From the NCBI GenBank assembly GCA_023374045.1, contig CM041783.1, positions 125,365,503-125,429,502 on the forward strand: a stretch of 64,000 bases of DNA. Reading direction: 5' to 3'. Positions 1 to 13,140 of the stretch are shown here, in pieces (position 1 is the stretch's first letter; each line of letters begins with the position of its first letter). The stretch comes from Limonium bicolor. Lineage: Eukaryota > Streptophyta > Magnoliopsida > Caryophyllales > Plumbaginaceae. A program made the position numbers and the translations under genes. Below the pieces are notes generated by a model that was not told the origin of the DNA, did no database searches, and was given only the letters and a program-made list of their open reading frames with translations.

Positions 1-2874
1 GATTTACTTCAACAACATACCTATGACCACATGGTCTGCACTTCTACGGTTCTTTTACTCCCAATCTGCAGAACTGAAAATAAAACAAAAGCCAGCAAGT
101 GTGGACTGTTGTTTTTCCTCTCCTATGATTTCCTTCCTACAGATGCAACAGGTTGGTTTTTGTTTTCTTTTGATTCATTCCTACACTTAGGCAGCTCAGG
201 CAGGTGTGTTTACAATATTGTATGTGCATCATTAACTCAATATCATTCCAGAACAGCACTTATAACACTAGGAAACACAAAGTTTTAGCCCAAATCCATT
301 CAGTTTTCTGCTGTTGTTACAACAGTTCATAACAGGTTTCTTTTCTTCTTCCTCTGACTTCAGTCTTGATGTACTAATTGATTTCCCATTCTTGTCTAGT
401 TGATTAGCTATTTCTAAGTTTATAGATAACCTAGGATAACACAGCCAGTGCTACTAAAATAAAATCTCCAGAACCAGAAACTAGCATTTTGTATTTTCCT
501 TCTTCCTGTTTCACGATTGTGCATCAGGTTGTGGTTTCTTTCAATTTCCTCAAGATGCTCTTATCCTCACTTAGGTGGTTAGAATTGGTTTAGGTTCATT
601 AACACACAACAACTCGGTTATACAGAACTCAGCCTCCGAAAGTTATTATACAGAAGCTGAGCATAAACTGTAAAATAGGAACTGCTATAGCTTCTTCTGG
701 TTTTTTTTTCTACTGATGCATCGGATTAGCTTTTCTCTTCTCTTTAAAATGCTCTCACGTATTGGTGGTTAGACTTGTGCCCCAATAATGTTTCAAGTAC
801 TTTCTTAGCCCCACATTAACCTCATACTGTTTCTGAGAGATTAGTATACAGAAACAAAAGTTACAGAAGTTTAACTAGTGTCTCTGCAACAGTTTTATTT
901 AGCTAGTTCATACAGGTTCATTTCTAGATTCTCCACCGATTATCTGGCACTAATGCAGTCGGTACATTAAGCACTCAAATGCCTCTGGATTTGTTAGTTA
1001 TTAAGGTGAGGCGGTACACTATCTGCACCAGGAATTTCTAGTTCCATATCCAGCGTTTATCACTCAAAATAGCACACAGGAAAGAGCTCTTGTTAGTTCA
1101 GAAGTCTTATTACCTCACGTTTTTCTTTCTTTCTGAGTAGAAGCTGGTGTTCCTTTGTGGATTCTTGGCACATCCGAGACTTCCAGCATCAGTGGCCACT
1201 TGACAACTACTGGGAAGAGGTTACTCAGAAGTTACACTATGATATTTCAGAGAGAAGAATATAGGTTGGATTAATCTGAGGTAGATAAGGTCTTTACCTT
1301 GTTTTTTTTTTGTTCTACCGACAGTGGAATAACCAGGAGGATATGCCTGGTTTAGCTCCTCCACTAAGCTGGATCTCATCCACAGGTTTTCTTTTTACAT
1401 GAAGGAAAACAGGAAAGAGAGTTCAAACTCAGCTGAGATCATTACCGGTAATAAGAAAGAAGAGCAGTGTTCAATGCTCACCGTATTGATCAAGGAAACA
1501 GGGTATACGCGTGGGTCTTTTCTTCCTCCTCAATCTGGGTATACCCCTCTGATTCTTTTCACGTAAGGAGAGTAGGGAACAGATTTCAGTAGTAGCTGAG
1601 GTGGTAACTGAATGAAAGGAGAGGAGAGGCTGTGCTAGATCCTTGCGGACTTTACCTTAGGAAGTCGCCTAGCTTGCTTTCCTGCCTTCTTTCAGTTCCT
1701 AGCTCCGTTGTTATAGCATTTAGCAGCATCCATGGTGGTGGAGTGTTGGTTCTTGATGGAAGGAGTCGCAAAGATGGCCGAGTTCCCGACTGAAGAGGGG
1801 AAGCTTGAGCGATTACTGATTCTGTGGGTATGCCAGGGTCAGCTTGCATGTCGAGGGAATTGAGGCAAGTGAGTATATTTATCAATGGGTGCCCATGCTG
1901 GCAGGATGGAGAATATTGGGTTCAAACTTCCGAGTCATGCACTTGTATGGGGAAGAACGATACACAGGAACATTTCCTTTGTCTGTCGGTAGTTGGAGTT
2001 TGGAGTAGTATTGGTTTGAGGTATCAAGTACAGAGAAGAATGTCGAGTGCTATGCGTGTCTTTCTCCAATTTTTTCTTTTCTGTAATCTTAGTAGCGAGA
2101 GTACTAAGTATAATTAGTTGTTATGTATTACTGAATTCGACAGCAGCTCAATCGGTTAAGGTTTCGGGATAGTTACGAAGGGTCTCAGGTTCGAATCCCG
2201 GCTAGAGCATAGTTGCTCTTTTATTTTTTTTTTTAGCCTTGTTATGCCTATTTATTGCATATTAGTGGCTTGTATGTTATATTGCATATAAGTGACTTGT
2301 ATTAACATGTCACATTAGTAGTTGTATGTACATATGTATATATACTATTTCGTTATGTCACGTTTTTAATTTTACCCATATACGGTTACGACTATTTTAT
2401 TTGTCGCGTTTTAGTTACATATACAACGTTATAATCTTGTAACATTGTGTATATGTACATATATATCTGTATGCACATAAGTACGGTAATATTAAACTGT
2501 TCGTTTGTTCGCAAATTATTACATGCTTGATTGTTTATACCTTAATGTATTAAGGTGTTATGAACTTACTTCAATAAGGTAAGCATAGTGAGTCACACAT
2601 AATTATAATCGAGAACGTTAACGTGCCCGGTTACCAGTCTTAAACTGGCGGAATACATATTAGCCAGGTCAAGGAAATATATTGACCATAGGTTTGATTA
2701 AGTGGCTAATGCTATCATATATTTTTTGCACTATTGGTTATTATTCACCAAACAATGCACATACATTTGGCTTCCTGAAAACTTGTTGCGTTCGACTTAT
2801 TTTTAAAGCATGCTTGGCGTTAATTTAATTGATTATATACTTAATGCAATATTTAATTACTTAGGGGTATTTCA
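1..2874 (-). repeat. Element A 3' LTR (partial)
   Basis: Nearly identical to 11981-14855 and ends in GGGGTATTTCA at 2874, which is the LTR start TGAAATACCCC read on the minus strand. About 3.8 kb of this LTR should lie left of the window. Contains part of the degenerate ~200-bp repeat array (1 to about 1150) and a tRNA-like box pair at 2139-2209. Confidence 0.9.
2139..2209 (+). other. tRNA-like Pol III box A/B segment (copy 1)
   Basis: The segment has an A-box-like CAGCTCAATCGGTTAAGG and, about 30 bp on, a canonical B box GGTTCGAATCC, followed at 2217-2234 by a T-rich stretch suited to Pol III termination. It does not fold into a good tRNA: the acceptor arms do not pair and the T stem is imperfect. 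It resembles a SINE head or tRNA relic. It is antisense to the host LTR. Confidence 0.5.
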
Positions 2875-2892
2875 ATCTACCCCCCTTAAAAA
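2875..2892 (-). promoter_or_regulatory. Polypurine tract of element A
   Basis: On the minus strand a run of A, then six G, sits directly before the LTR start TGAAATACCCC. The same arrangement recurs at 59830-59848 beside another copy. Confidence 0.8.
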
Positions 2893-3314
2893 GACTTCGT
2901 CCCGAAGTCGCTTTACTTAGATAGGTGTATTAATGACTACCCATATAATCCCATGGTGTATATCTATGTGATATATCATTTACACATCGTATTGTGCTAA
3001 TACCGCACATAGCCCTCAATTGTGGGTTAATTCAAACATATATGGATATAGGTGATCCATCAGCACCATCATTTCCTATCAGTTCTACCAATCCTGACAA
3101 CCTCCCCGAGGTGTCACCATATCATTCCACATTCCATATCTAAGGATTTACTTTGTATCCGGACTATACCATGTAATCATCTACAAGGTATTATATATAT
3201 GTATCCCGCATCATCATAAGGAACAGTACTACATTCATGATGTAGATACATCATTTCAAGAAGTATTTCATAAGATACATACAACAATGCACATTTCACA
3301 CAACAAATAATCAC

Positions 3315-3460
3315 GTACGCCCCGCGTACCCAAAACACCAACAAAATGAACAAAGCATCACAAACAACATCCAACAATCAACATCGTATGCCTCGCATAC
3401 CCACAAACATACCAACAACCAACATCCGCATACCCACAAACTATTGTATGCCCCGCATAC
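3315..3460. repeat. Three 15-nt mini-hairpins
   Basis: GTACGC/GCGTAC around loop CCC (3315-3329), GTATGC/GCATAC around CTC (3386-3400) and GTATGC/GCATAC around CCC (3446-3460). The first differs from the others by a paired C-G to T-A exchange in the stem. They lie in an A/C-rich stretch with recurring ACATCC and CCAACAA motifs. Confidence 0.75.
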
Positions 3461-6400
3461 GAAATAACAGAATTTAGTGCAAACATGTGCACAGCCAGAG
3501 GCTCTACCCCCCTTAAAAAGGGTTACGCCCCCGTACCCCACAAGTATTCGACAGCCGCTCCACAAGGAGCGCTGGATACTTGGACTCTCATAGAGTTCTC
3601 TAACTCTCATGTGGTGTTTCACCTTTGGAGTAGATTATTCTCATATCAGAGAGACGGGTATGACTCTAGCCCCTTCGGCTCTTAAATATATGTAAAGGGT
3701 GAGGCACGTATTTGTGCTCTCTCCAAGTTCGTTCTAATGGGCCCACTCGCTCTGTATGAGGTGCAGACCCATGAACATAGGTTATTTCCCTCTTTATTAC
3801 TGTGTCCTCTTATTTGGATCGCTGCATACATTGTGTGTCTTTTCCACTGATATCAGCTTGAGGTATAATATGACATTGGCTCTTGTTAGTACTTGGTGCT
3901 CTTTGCACTTGTCTTGTAATACCAAGACGTACCAGCCTACATGTCCACGTAGATGATGATTGTCATCCGTGTCTCCTGGTGGTTTTGTTGAGAGTAATAC
4001 ACTGTTAGTTCTTTGATACACACTCTTGTTGATCCATTGCATCTTTCTGTATTTCACTAGATTAATAACTGCACAAGTGCAATACCAAAACACTCAGTCC
4101 TACAGAGTGCAGAGGCGTAAACTCTCACAGCTAATATCTAAAGAGTCAAACAGATAAGATGAGCGAATCATCATGTGAGTGGTACATTCCAAGTCCATTA
4201 TTCCTTCTTAAGGTATCTGCTAGCATTTAGCTTGTCCCTTATCATTGCGTAGTCACGCGTTTATGTTCACATTATTTGGTAGATTCCTCTGGATTGCAAG
4301 AACTTGCATGATCCTTATGAGGGTTCTACGTATTATTCGTCCATATAGTGGTTTTTGTTCTGTATCTGCTTCGTCATCTCGAAGGGTCTCCTTGTCTCAT
4401 TGTGTGTCGCTACTCTGTGTAGGTTCTTGGTTCTTTAGCCCGTTGGTTAACTGCGGCTCTTCTCGTCCATTTTCGAGGTAATCTGCATCACTGTCCGTAG
4501 TACGGAGTTGACTACTTCTCGTGTTCCTAACACTACTTGTCTACATGCATGGGGTACCGTACTGATACATTACTACTTACCTGACTAACCTATAAATAAG
4601 TCTGTCAGGCCCACATGCTCCTATCGGAGTGCGGTCGTCCCATGTCTCGTTTAGTAAACTGGTAGCGTCCGTCACACGACTATGGTGAAGTATTCTATTG
4701 TCAATCTCCCTTTCGATGGATGTCCTTGTTGTAGTCCGATGTTGATTGGTCAGCAATGTTGGTTATCTTTTCGTAGGTTCTAATGTTCTAGCAGTATGGT
4801 GGTAAGGTGGTTGGGACATTATTTTTGTTCCCTGGACTCATGTCCTTAGTAACCTATTAGTGGTAGCACTTGGTCGCTAACCAGTTAAACGTTAAACGTT
4901 GATTCGTCTGTATGGTTGAATCGTTTACGTAATATTGGTGCTGGGTAGCAATGTCAGTTCTCCATCTCGATCTCCGTGATAATACATAATTATTTCCTCC
5001 AGTTTAATCATTATCATATCTTCCCTATGCTTCCGATACGGCGTAGGGTAAGTTCTCATACTTGAGTATTTATATGCGTTCTCTGTTCCGTTTAATTGGG
5101 TGTATTGTAGTTGCATGATTGCTTGAGCAACTTGGCTCTTCATCTTTCCAACTTTCTCATTGATGGTACTGCATCCACAAGGGTATGCTAGTTCTCATAA
5201 GATTGGTTTGTCCATTAGGACTAAACATTTATCATATTGTGATTAGCATTGAATGCTGGTATATACTCTGGTATTCACAGTAGTAATGTCTTTGTTGTAC
5301 TTATTGTTTAGTGCTAGTTACTTGTGACTGCAGTTATTTATTTTTCAGTGCGCGGTTGGCGCCTGTTAGTAATTCATCATTGTTATTCACATTGCTTACG
5401 GTATGTACCGTAGCTCCATTTTCATTTATTAACTTAACATTTTGTGTTAGTAATATACCTGGAAAGGTAACTGGAGTCGGTGTTCCCGGTCTCCTGAGCT
5501 TATGCCCCTTATTTGTACATTAGGTACTTGCTATTTACGCTATTTAGCGTTGGTTTGTGTGTTCTGTAATATCGATTTAGGTGGTTGTCTTGATTCAACT
5601 TACACATTCATTCATCACTGACAGTCGTCCAGTAGTAAACGACATGTCTTAACATATTGATACTTATCATTTCTTTACATGGCGGGACGCCAATGGCGGT
5701 AGCCATTTTCTACTAGGACTTGTTCATAATCGGTATGATATTGATAATACATATAGAACTTAATCTTGACGTTGATCATATTAATTGTACATAATCATCA
5801 TGGCACTCCTTGGTAAGGTAGTGCCAGAGGTGGTAATTATTCATGTGTCAGTGTTGATTCGCGTTCATTGTTGCGAAGGTATTGGTAATGTAGTATTACG
5901 GTAGAATTGTTCTTTTCACTCTTGGTCCATCTGTGGACTGATACGTTTACCAACTCTCTTGTGTTCATCACAGGTTGCGTATACGTACTTATAGTTAGTG
6001 AACTATAAGTTACATTATTACAAGGTTAAAATGTTATAACGTATGATGTGTATAACATATTAAATATGTGGCAATACTGAAATAATGGAAAAGTACTAGG
6101 AGTTGATGGAAATAGGAATTTGATGTATATGCCTTTGGCAATAATACAGTTTTTTTTAAATGGTTATTAATATAATGAGAAATGGAATTTATAACCAAGG
6201 TTATATAAAATAACCTTAGGAATTAAATTTGTCCTGAAATGTGACAAGATATTAAGATAAGTTCTTAATATAATTGCATAATAGAATGCATCAAATATCA
6301 TCTTACATTAAGATGATGATGAAAATGTGACATAAATATAGAGAATAATCATGAGATATAAATGTAAGTGAATAAGTATAAATACTGCACATACGATATA

Positions 6401-7040
6401 GTTGGAAACTGTATGGCAGCGATCGTTATACGATCATATTCTCTCATAGTTTTATTTGTATGATTTAATATATACAACGTAACTGTTAATCGCACGTTTC
6501 CTTTAATATCTATTGTAAATTGTGCTAGTTGTTTGTAACTAGGATACTGCAGTTTTGTTTATCCTTACTATAATTAATTTTGGCAACTTGTGAAGAGTTT
6601 CAGGAGTCATACGACTCTGGTGTGATCAGCACCAGTGTTGCACTAACCTTTCACCCCAATTGTGGTTGGTTTTCCCTTGATCCCCGGGAATCAGGTTTCA
6701 CCGTCCACTTCCAATTCAGCCATTTAATGGTTTGTTAATTAAATTATGTATCTTGGCTTCTAAGCCTGTGTCATTTGACTCATCTTGCTTGATAGTTATA
6801 ATTGTAATGGGCTGGTGTGCCATTTCTATTGCGTTATTCGGACTCGTCGGGTCCTTCAGAGGTTGTAGGCCTCGTATCTTAGAGGTTTATGGCAACAATT
6901 GTAGTTATGTAGTTTATATTAGAGGTGTATAATTGTTTGGTGATTATTGGTAGCCATGGTGTCGTACCATAGGTCTACACAGTTTACAGTATTCGTTGTA
7001 ACAATAATAGCAGTGGTAGCTGCAGTTGTAATTGTTTGTA

Positions 7041-7119
7041 GCACTTGCAGTGGCAAGTGCACGGGGTAGACGAAATTACTGGTACATTGTTTAAGTCTGC
7101 GCTTGCAGTGGCAAGCGCA
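7041..7119. repeat. Pair of covarying hairpins
   Basis: GCACTTGC/GCAAGTGC (7041-7060) and TGCGCTTGC/GCAAGCGCA (7098-7119) share loop AGTG and differ by a compensated A-T to G-C pair. Element B has a related palindrome, CTTGCCATGGCAAG, at 15924-15937. Confidence 0.75.
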
Positions 7120-8131
7120 CCATGCAGGTAGAGTTGTCGGTTCCCGACTTGTTTGTCTCACTGCTGCATTGGTTGTTTAAGCAATATTAGAGTGGTTGTT
7201 CATGAATAAGACGGTATTTGGATTTGGGAAATTTTCCTGATCACAATATCATTAGAATAATCAAGTCCTCTCTCACATTATATTTATAATTGCGTAGCGT
7301 TCGGACTGTGTCTCCCTACAAGTACCGCCACGACAGGGTCCTAGTGTCACTGTATTGTGTGCACACAAGTTTAGGATTGAAGTTTGAGCATAACAGGACG
7401 GTATTCTCACAAAGTTCCTCCACATTCTCCAGATAGTTTTTTTACAGTTTGTGGTTAAAGGTCCCATTACGGGCGACGGTCTCGCGGAGTTCATGGTGCT
7501 CCCGGTCCGCTTGCCCTGATGTTCTTGGGTGATCCTTTCCGCGACGTTATAGTAGTAGTGGCGCTCGCCTCTAGCAGTGCCTATTGATGCGGCGCTTGGT
7601 CGTCAATGGAGGTATGACATTGAGGTTGTATAAATGTTACAGGAGCAGGAATTATTCATTCGCTGCGAGCGTGTGTAGACAGTCCGTTGGGCTTGGTAGC
7701 CCTTTTTCCCATATTCGGGGATTATCTTTCTTAGTTGTATTATACTCATTGGGTTGTGGCGGGGGGTACTGTCGGCGGTAGTTCGTATTGGACTTCCACA
7801 TGTAGGTGGACTGTCGCCAATGTACTCATAACGTTTGTGTTTCCTCCTGGATGAGCTCTCAGCTGGACCTTAACAGGGGTAATGTTCCCGGGCCTTTATG
7901 CCCTTGGCCAGCTTCCTGGCTCACCTCACTACTAGATGTCGGTATTACCGTTCGTCTTCTCAAAAACACACTATAATACAATCAACTCATTTGTGTGCCC
8001 CAAGGGCTACACTTGCAGGCCAAAGGCTCTGCCAACACATAATTTCATTAAGACACAGACGTTTCGTACCTCACAAACGTTTCCCAAGTTTCCCAAATCC
8101 TAAGCTCACTGTCTTAACCTAGTATCTCGTC

Positions 8132-8155
8132 ATCAGAGCGGTACTCCGCTCTGAT
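8132..8155 (-). promoter_or_regulatory. Hairpin occluding the primer-binding site of A
   Basis: Arm ATCAGAGCGG (8132-8141), loop TACT, arm CCGCTCTGAT (8146-8155): a perfect 10-bp stem. One arm is most of the primer-binding site. The same structure recurs at 52715-52738 and 54968-54991. Confidence 0.8.
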
Positions 8156-8159
8156 ACCA
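8148..8159 (-). promoter_or_regulatory. Primer-binding site of A (initiator tRNA-Met type)
   Basis: On the minus strand TGGTATCAGAGC, the standard plant complement to the 3' end of initiator tRNA-Met, four bases after the LTR end. Confidence 0.9.
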
Positions 8160-8819
8160 CTTTTGTAACACCCCTCATAACAATTACGTAATAGTCGCTC
8201 ACGTGAACAGGAAATAAAGGCGTCTCACAGCGGAAGTGATTGCAGTAATAGAACTCACATGGGTGTTACTTGCCACCACTCGCCCATACGAGTGATGTAG
8301 CAGTACAACATCTTACAAAATTAAACATAAAAATACAATCCGCAGTGACAACGAGATACCACCTACATTTCTATCTAAGTATCAAAAGCACAACTATTGT
8401 GAGCATCTAAACATAATCCAACTCTTACAACCCCTTTCTGGTGGAATCACTTAATATATAACGAGGTATGAACGGTAAATCCAAAATCATCAATGTCCTA
8501 ACTACCCAATCCCGCACTTCGGCTTCAACGTTTTCAGCAACCTGCATAATGAGTGTAGTATCAGCGATAGACGCTGAGTATGCCGGATCTGGACCCTATT
8601 GGTCACTTGTCATTTTTAACCGTCTTGATATTAGATTGATTTCATGCTTTGTCATTTTACAGATATGATAAATACTGTAACAACATGCATGATTATATAA
8701 TCATTCATCCAATCCAAACAGTCATATATGGATATACACATTACTGTCATACATCATACAATACATTGGTATTGAGAACTCATTCACCGTATATTAACAT
8801 CATCACATAGTACATCACT

Positions 8820-8925
8820 CGGCCCTCCGGGCCTTCACATATCATTAATTTTAGTTAGCACAGTACAACATTCGGCCCCCCGGGCCCTCACATATTATTA
8901 GTTTTGGTTAGCACTGTTGGGAGTC
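8820..8925. repeat. 53-bp tandem duplication with GGCCC/GGGCC hairpins
   Basis: Two units each begin with CGGCCC, a 3-nt spacer and GGGCC (8820-8833, 8873-8886), followed by similar A/T-rich sequence. One corresponding unit appears inverted near 15038-15052. Confidence 0.7.
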
Positions 8926-10539
8926 AGTTAGGACAACCCGAATTATATTCACTTGGACTGTAGTCCCACGTACACACAAGGTGCTCACTGCCCTGATCAT
9001 CCGAAGACTCTGGGCTATTCACTTTGCCTTTCTAGAGGCGTCCATTTAGGTGGCCAAGGGCCTGGTGCCAACGGTAGCACACTCCGCCTGACGATCTATC
9101 TAGGCTCGATCAGGATTTAACTAGGGAAAACCCGGTACGGGATAACCCAAGAGATCTCTACGCGCGACCAGCAGCCAGTGACTGTCTGGATTAAGGTACA
9201 TCATCACATTCCTTCACACTCCACTGTTAGCTTTGTTAGTTAGATAGTCAGTTACAGTTTTTGTTATGGAGTACATCACTTAATTGGTTGGCTGCCCTAT
9301 GGGTCTTACGCATGCCTAGAATTATTCTAGGTAATATTCTCGTTTGAGTCAAAGCTCTAGAGACCGACAATGTCGTGTCCCGTTCCTAAGTATTTTACTT
9401 AGGTTATGAATACATACTTGTAATACTTAGCGTATTAGGTCAGACAACAGTGGTCACAACACACATATCGCATATGTAGTTTTATATAAGTCGATCTATA
9501 GTCGACGTAATATTAGTCCCGTAGGACGTTCGTGCATAAATAAATAGTGCAATGAACATAACTACACATCGTACACATACATCACATACATACATACATT
9601 CACACAAGTTATTTATCAAACAAATCCGAGCCCGAGGAATTCCTCAGGACAACTCGGATCAAATCCCTTTACATACCGTACACCGATGACTAGATTCGTG
9701 CAGTGCAGACCACTAGAGCTTTCGAGCGCGTACGTCGGGAATACGATCTAGTAATACAAGGAACACTAAGCGTCAATCCACATGACCGCACAATTCGGTA
9801 TTCCCGAATAACGTTTGAAATCCTAGTACAATGTCCCCAGACTTAACATTGTTACTGATTAAAGTATCGTTATTAATATTTGTAAACCCCTTACTCATTG
9901 TGTGAGTTAATTCTCGGTTTACATTAGAGCATGAGGCCTTGCGTCATGCCCTTATGATACTTCACTAGGGTTTATTTATCAAACCAAAGTCTTAATACTA
10001 TCCTTAGTATTTTATGTCGTTATAGCCATAGTGTATAACTTTATTTCTTGGTACGTGTTTATCTTTGTATGTATGCCTTTAGCATAACAGTTTGAACAAC
10101 TACATCCTTAGTCACATAGTATTATTTGTGTTACATTTGTTCCATAATGTTATACGGTACGATATTTATATGTCACTAGACTTTGTTACATGTGGCTTGG
10201 CAACTTAGGAATGTATCGAAAGTAATATACACATGTGCCACATTTGAGCTCCTTTATTATATACTTTCATTACTCACAAAACTCCCACATAACTTATAAC
10301 ATATTGTAGGTATTTAATTTTATAATACCAAAACCTTGTGGTAAAATATAACCCAAGGTAATATTTACTCTAGTTACCGGTAGTATGTACACATTTGATT
10401 CATTCCTTTCACATCCCATTTTTCCAACATCACCATTCAACCACAAATATCATAGATTATGAACTTAGGACTGTACTACACTTAACTAAATTCCACCCTT
10501 AGTATACCTCTGTAACAGATCTGTACAGAGCATTATGCA

Positions 10540-13140
10540 TTTCAGAAACAGCTTGAACTAATGCATTAAGTTTGTTAAATCTTTCTTCTCCTGTTTCGTT
10601 GCTCCTTTCTCGGTTTGATTTCTGTTTCACTTCTTCCCCCACTCTACTTAGCTACTTAGTTCATAATGTTATTTATAGTTTCATTCCAGTCTGTTGCAGA
10701 CACCGACATAATCCTACAGAGTTCGAACAGAAGAACAGAAACTGAACAGCATATGTTTACTCCTCCCTCAGATCTTTATTTGGGTTTACTGATTGGTTTC
10801 CAAACTTCTCAAGCCATTGCACCACTTCGCTGCTTGCATTGGAAAAAGGTTGAACTCAAAAGTAATTCAAGAGCATGGTGTTCTCACCTCAGAAAAGTCA
10901 CTTAACAGAGATTAATCCAAACTGTCAAACTGTAAGAACCGAAAACAGAGCCTGATAACCTAGCTGATATCTTGTAGTTTGCTCACGGTTTCTGATTTGA
11001 ATTTTCCCTAGTTTGCTTAGCTATCTAGGTAGGTATCTTAGTATAGTTTTGACCTCAAGACAGATTCACCCCCAATGTATAAACTCATGAGAGGTTAAAT
11101 ATACAGAAAAATCAAAAAGGACAGGACTGGATTCAAAACTGGTAAATGTCCCTTCCTGTTTTACTTCTGTTTTATTCCTAGTTGATTTACAGTCCGTTTC
11201 CCTTTCTTACCGATGGGTTTACACACTTAGTTAAGTGGCTTAGCTAGGTTTTAAACCCCTGAACCACCCAAAGTCATTCACTCACACCCTCTGTAGCACA
11301 GTTATACAGAGGCGGGGAATTCTTGAAACTGCAACCAAAAACATAAAACTGATGTTGGTGTTTTGACTTCTTCTCTGTCTGTTTTCTAGCTGGGATACAC
11401 TCCTCCTTACTCATTGACTATTTGGCCAATGTTTCACCGAGATTTTAGACTTAAGGCAACCCCAAGACAACTCCATTGGTGCCACTGAAAGTTGAGTACA
11501 CAGACCCAAACTGTAGCAGAATTCTATGACAGATACGGTATTTTTTTTTCCTTAAGTACTCACAGACTAACTTAAGTAGGTTAGTAATAGTTTGAATCCA
11601 AAACAAACCCAGGACAACACTGAAAATATCACTGAGCTTCATTATACAGAAGCAAAACTGATTCATCCCGAAATCGAAACTAGAATATAAACTGACTTCT
11701 TTCTTCTGTTTGTCATCTGCCTGCTTTTTAGTTTATCTCTGATTATTTACTTGCTTAGTCTAGTGCTCCAGCCACGTTGTAAATTCAAAGTCAGTTCAAG
11801 ATGTATCCACCTAAACTCTGTACGAAACTAAACTCCACAAAAGAAAACTGAACTAATGTCAAAATTCCTGCTATTGTTTCCCTTCTGTCCATCTTGTCTA
11901 ATTTCTGTTTCCTGACTTGGCTTCTGGTTTCCTTTACTTTAAAACATTCTTTTTTTTTCTTTGATTACAGGTTCTCCCGTGATTTACTTCAACAACATAC
12001 CTATGACCACATGGTCTGCACTTCTACGGTTCTTTTACTCCCAATCTGCAGAACTGAAAATAAAACAAAAGCCAGCAAGTGTGGACTGTTGTTTTTCCTC
12101 TCCTATGATTTCCTTCCTACAGATGCAACAGGTTGGTTTTTGTTTTTTTTGATTCATTCCTACACTTAGGCAGCTCAGGCAGGTGTGTTTACAATATTGT
12201 ATGTGCATCATTAACTCAATATCATTCCAGAACAGCACTTATAACACTAGGAAACACAAAGTTTTAGCCCAAATCCATTCAGTTTTCTGCTGTTGTTACA
12301 ACAGTTCATAACAGGTTTCTTTTCTTCTTCCTCTGACTTCAGTCTTGATGTACTAATTGATTTCCCATTCTTGTCTAGTTGATTAGCTATTTCTAAGTTT
12401 ATAGATAACCTAGGATAACACAGCCAGTGCTACTAAAATAAAATCTCCAGAACCAGAAACTAGCATTTTGTATTTTCCTTCTTCCTGTTTCACGATTGTG
12501 CATCAGGTTGTGGTTTCTTTCAATTTCCTCAAGATGCTCTTATCCTCACTTAGGTGTGTTAGAATTGGTTTAGGTTCATTAACACACAACAACTCGGTTA
12601 TACAGAACTCAGCCTCCGAAAGTTATTATACAGAAGCTGAGCATAAACTGTAAAATAGGAACTGCTATAGCTTCTTCTGGTTTTTTTTTTCTACTGATGC
12701 ATCGGATTAGCTTTTCTCTTCTCTTTAAAATGCTCTCACGTATTGGTGGTTAGACTTGTGCCCCAATAATGTTTCAAGTACTTTCTTAGCCCCACATTAA
12801 CCTCATACTGTTTCTGAGAGATTAGTATACAGAAACAAAAGTTACAGAAGTTTAACTAGTGTCTCTGCAACAGTTTTATTTAGCTAGTTCATACAGGTTC
12901 ATTTCTAGATTCTCCACCGATTATCTGGCACTAATGCAGTCGGTACATTAAGCACTCAAATGCCTCTGGATTTGTTAGTTATTAAGGTGAGGCGGTACAC
13001 TATCTGCACCAGGAATTTCTAGTTCCATATCCAGCGTTTATCACTCAAAATAGCACACAGGAAAGAGCTCTTGTTAGTTCAGAAGTCTTATTACCTCACG
13101 TTTTTCTTTCTTTCTGAGTAGAAGCTGGTGTTCCTTTGTG
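10540..13140. repeat. Degenerate ~200-bp repeat array in LTR of A
   Basis: Successive segments share one order: a pyrimidine-rich stretch with CTGTTT and TTCTT, an ACTTAG..TTAG motif before a GTTTTAAAC-like word, a C/A-rich stretch, then TATACAGAA followed by CTGAA words. Units are too diverged for exact boundaries; spacing is roughly 180-220 bp. Part of the array is duplicated at 1-1150 in the other LTR. The same unit type occurs at 34890-36590 inside the CACTA element. Confidence 0.6.

Larger units (their letters stand above)
2893..8147 (-). other. Element A internal region, no coding capacity
   Basis: About 5.3 kb with stops in all frames; the longest open stretches are about 100 codons and match nothing I recognise. 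It contains several short perfect inverted repeats with tiny loops (3315-3329, 3386-3400, 3446-3460, 7041-7060, 7098-7119, 7907-7920). Patches match the internal region of element B in inverted orientation: 4560-4700 with 16440-16574, 4490-4560 with 21121-21200, and 4080-4120 with 22510-22560. The noncoding interior is therefore a family trait rather than decay of one copy. Confidence 0.75.

Noticed and set aside
1652..2117. ORFs duplicated at 1652-1885/1824-2117 and 13676-13861/13800-14063
   Set aside because: They recur only because they lie in the two LTRs of A; small indels change their ends and no family is recognised.
2139..2209. A functional tRNA gene
   Set aside because: Boxes A and B are present, but acceptor and T stems do not pair properly and it is duplicated as part of an LTR.
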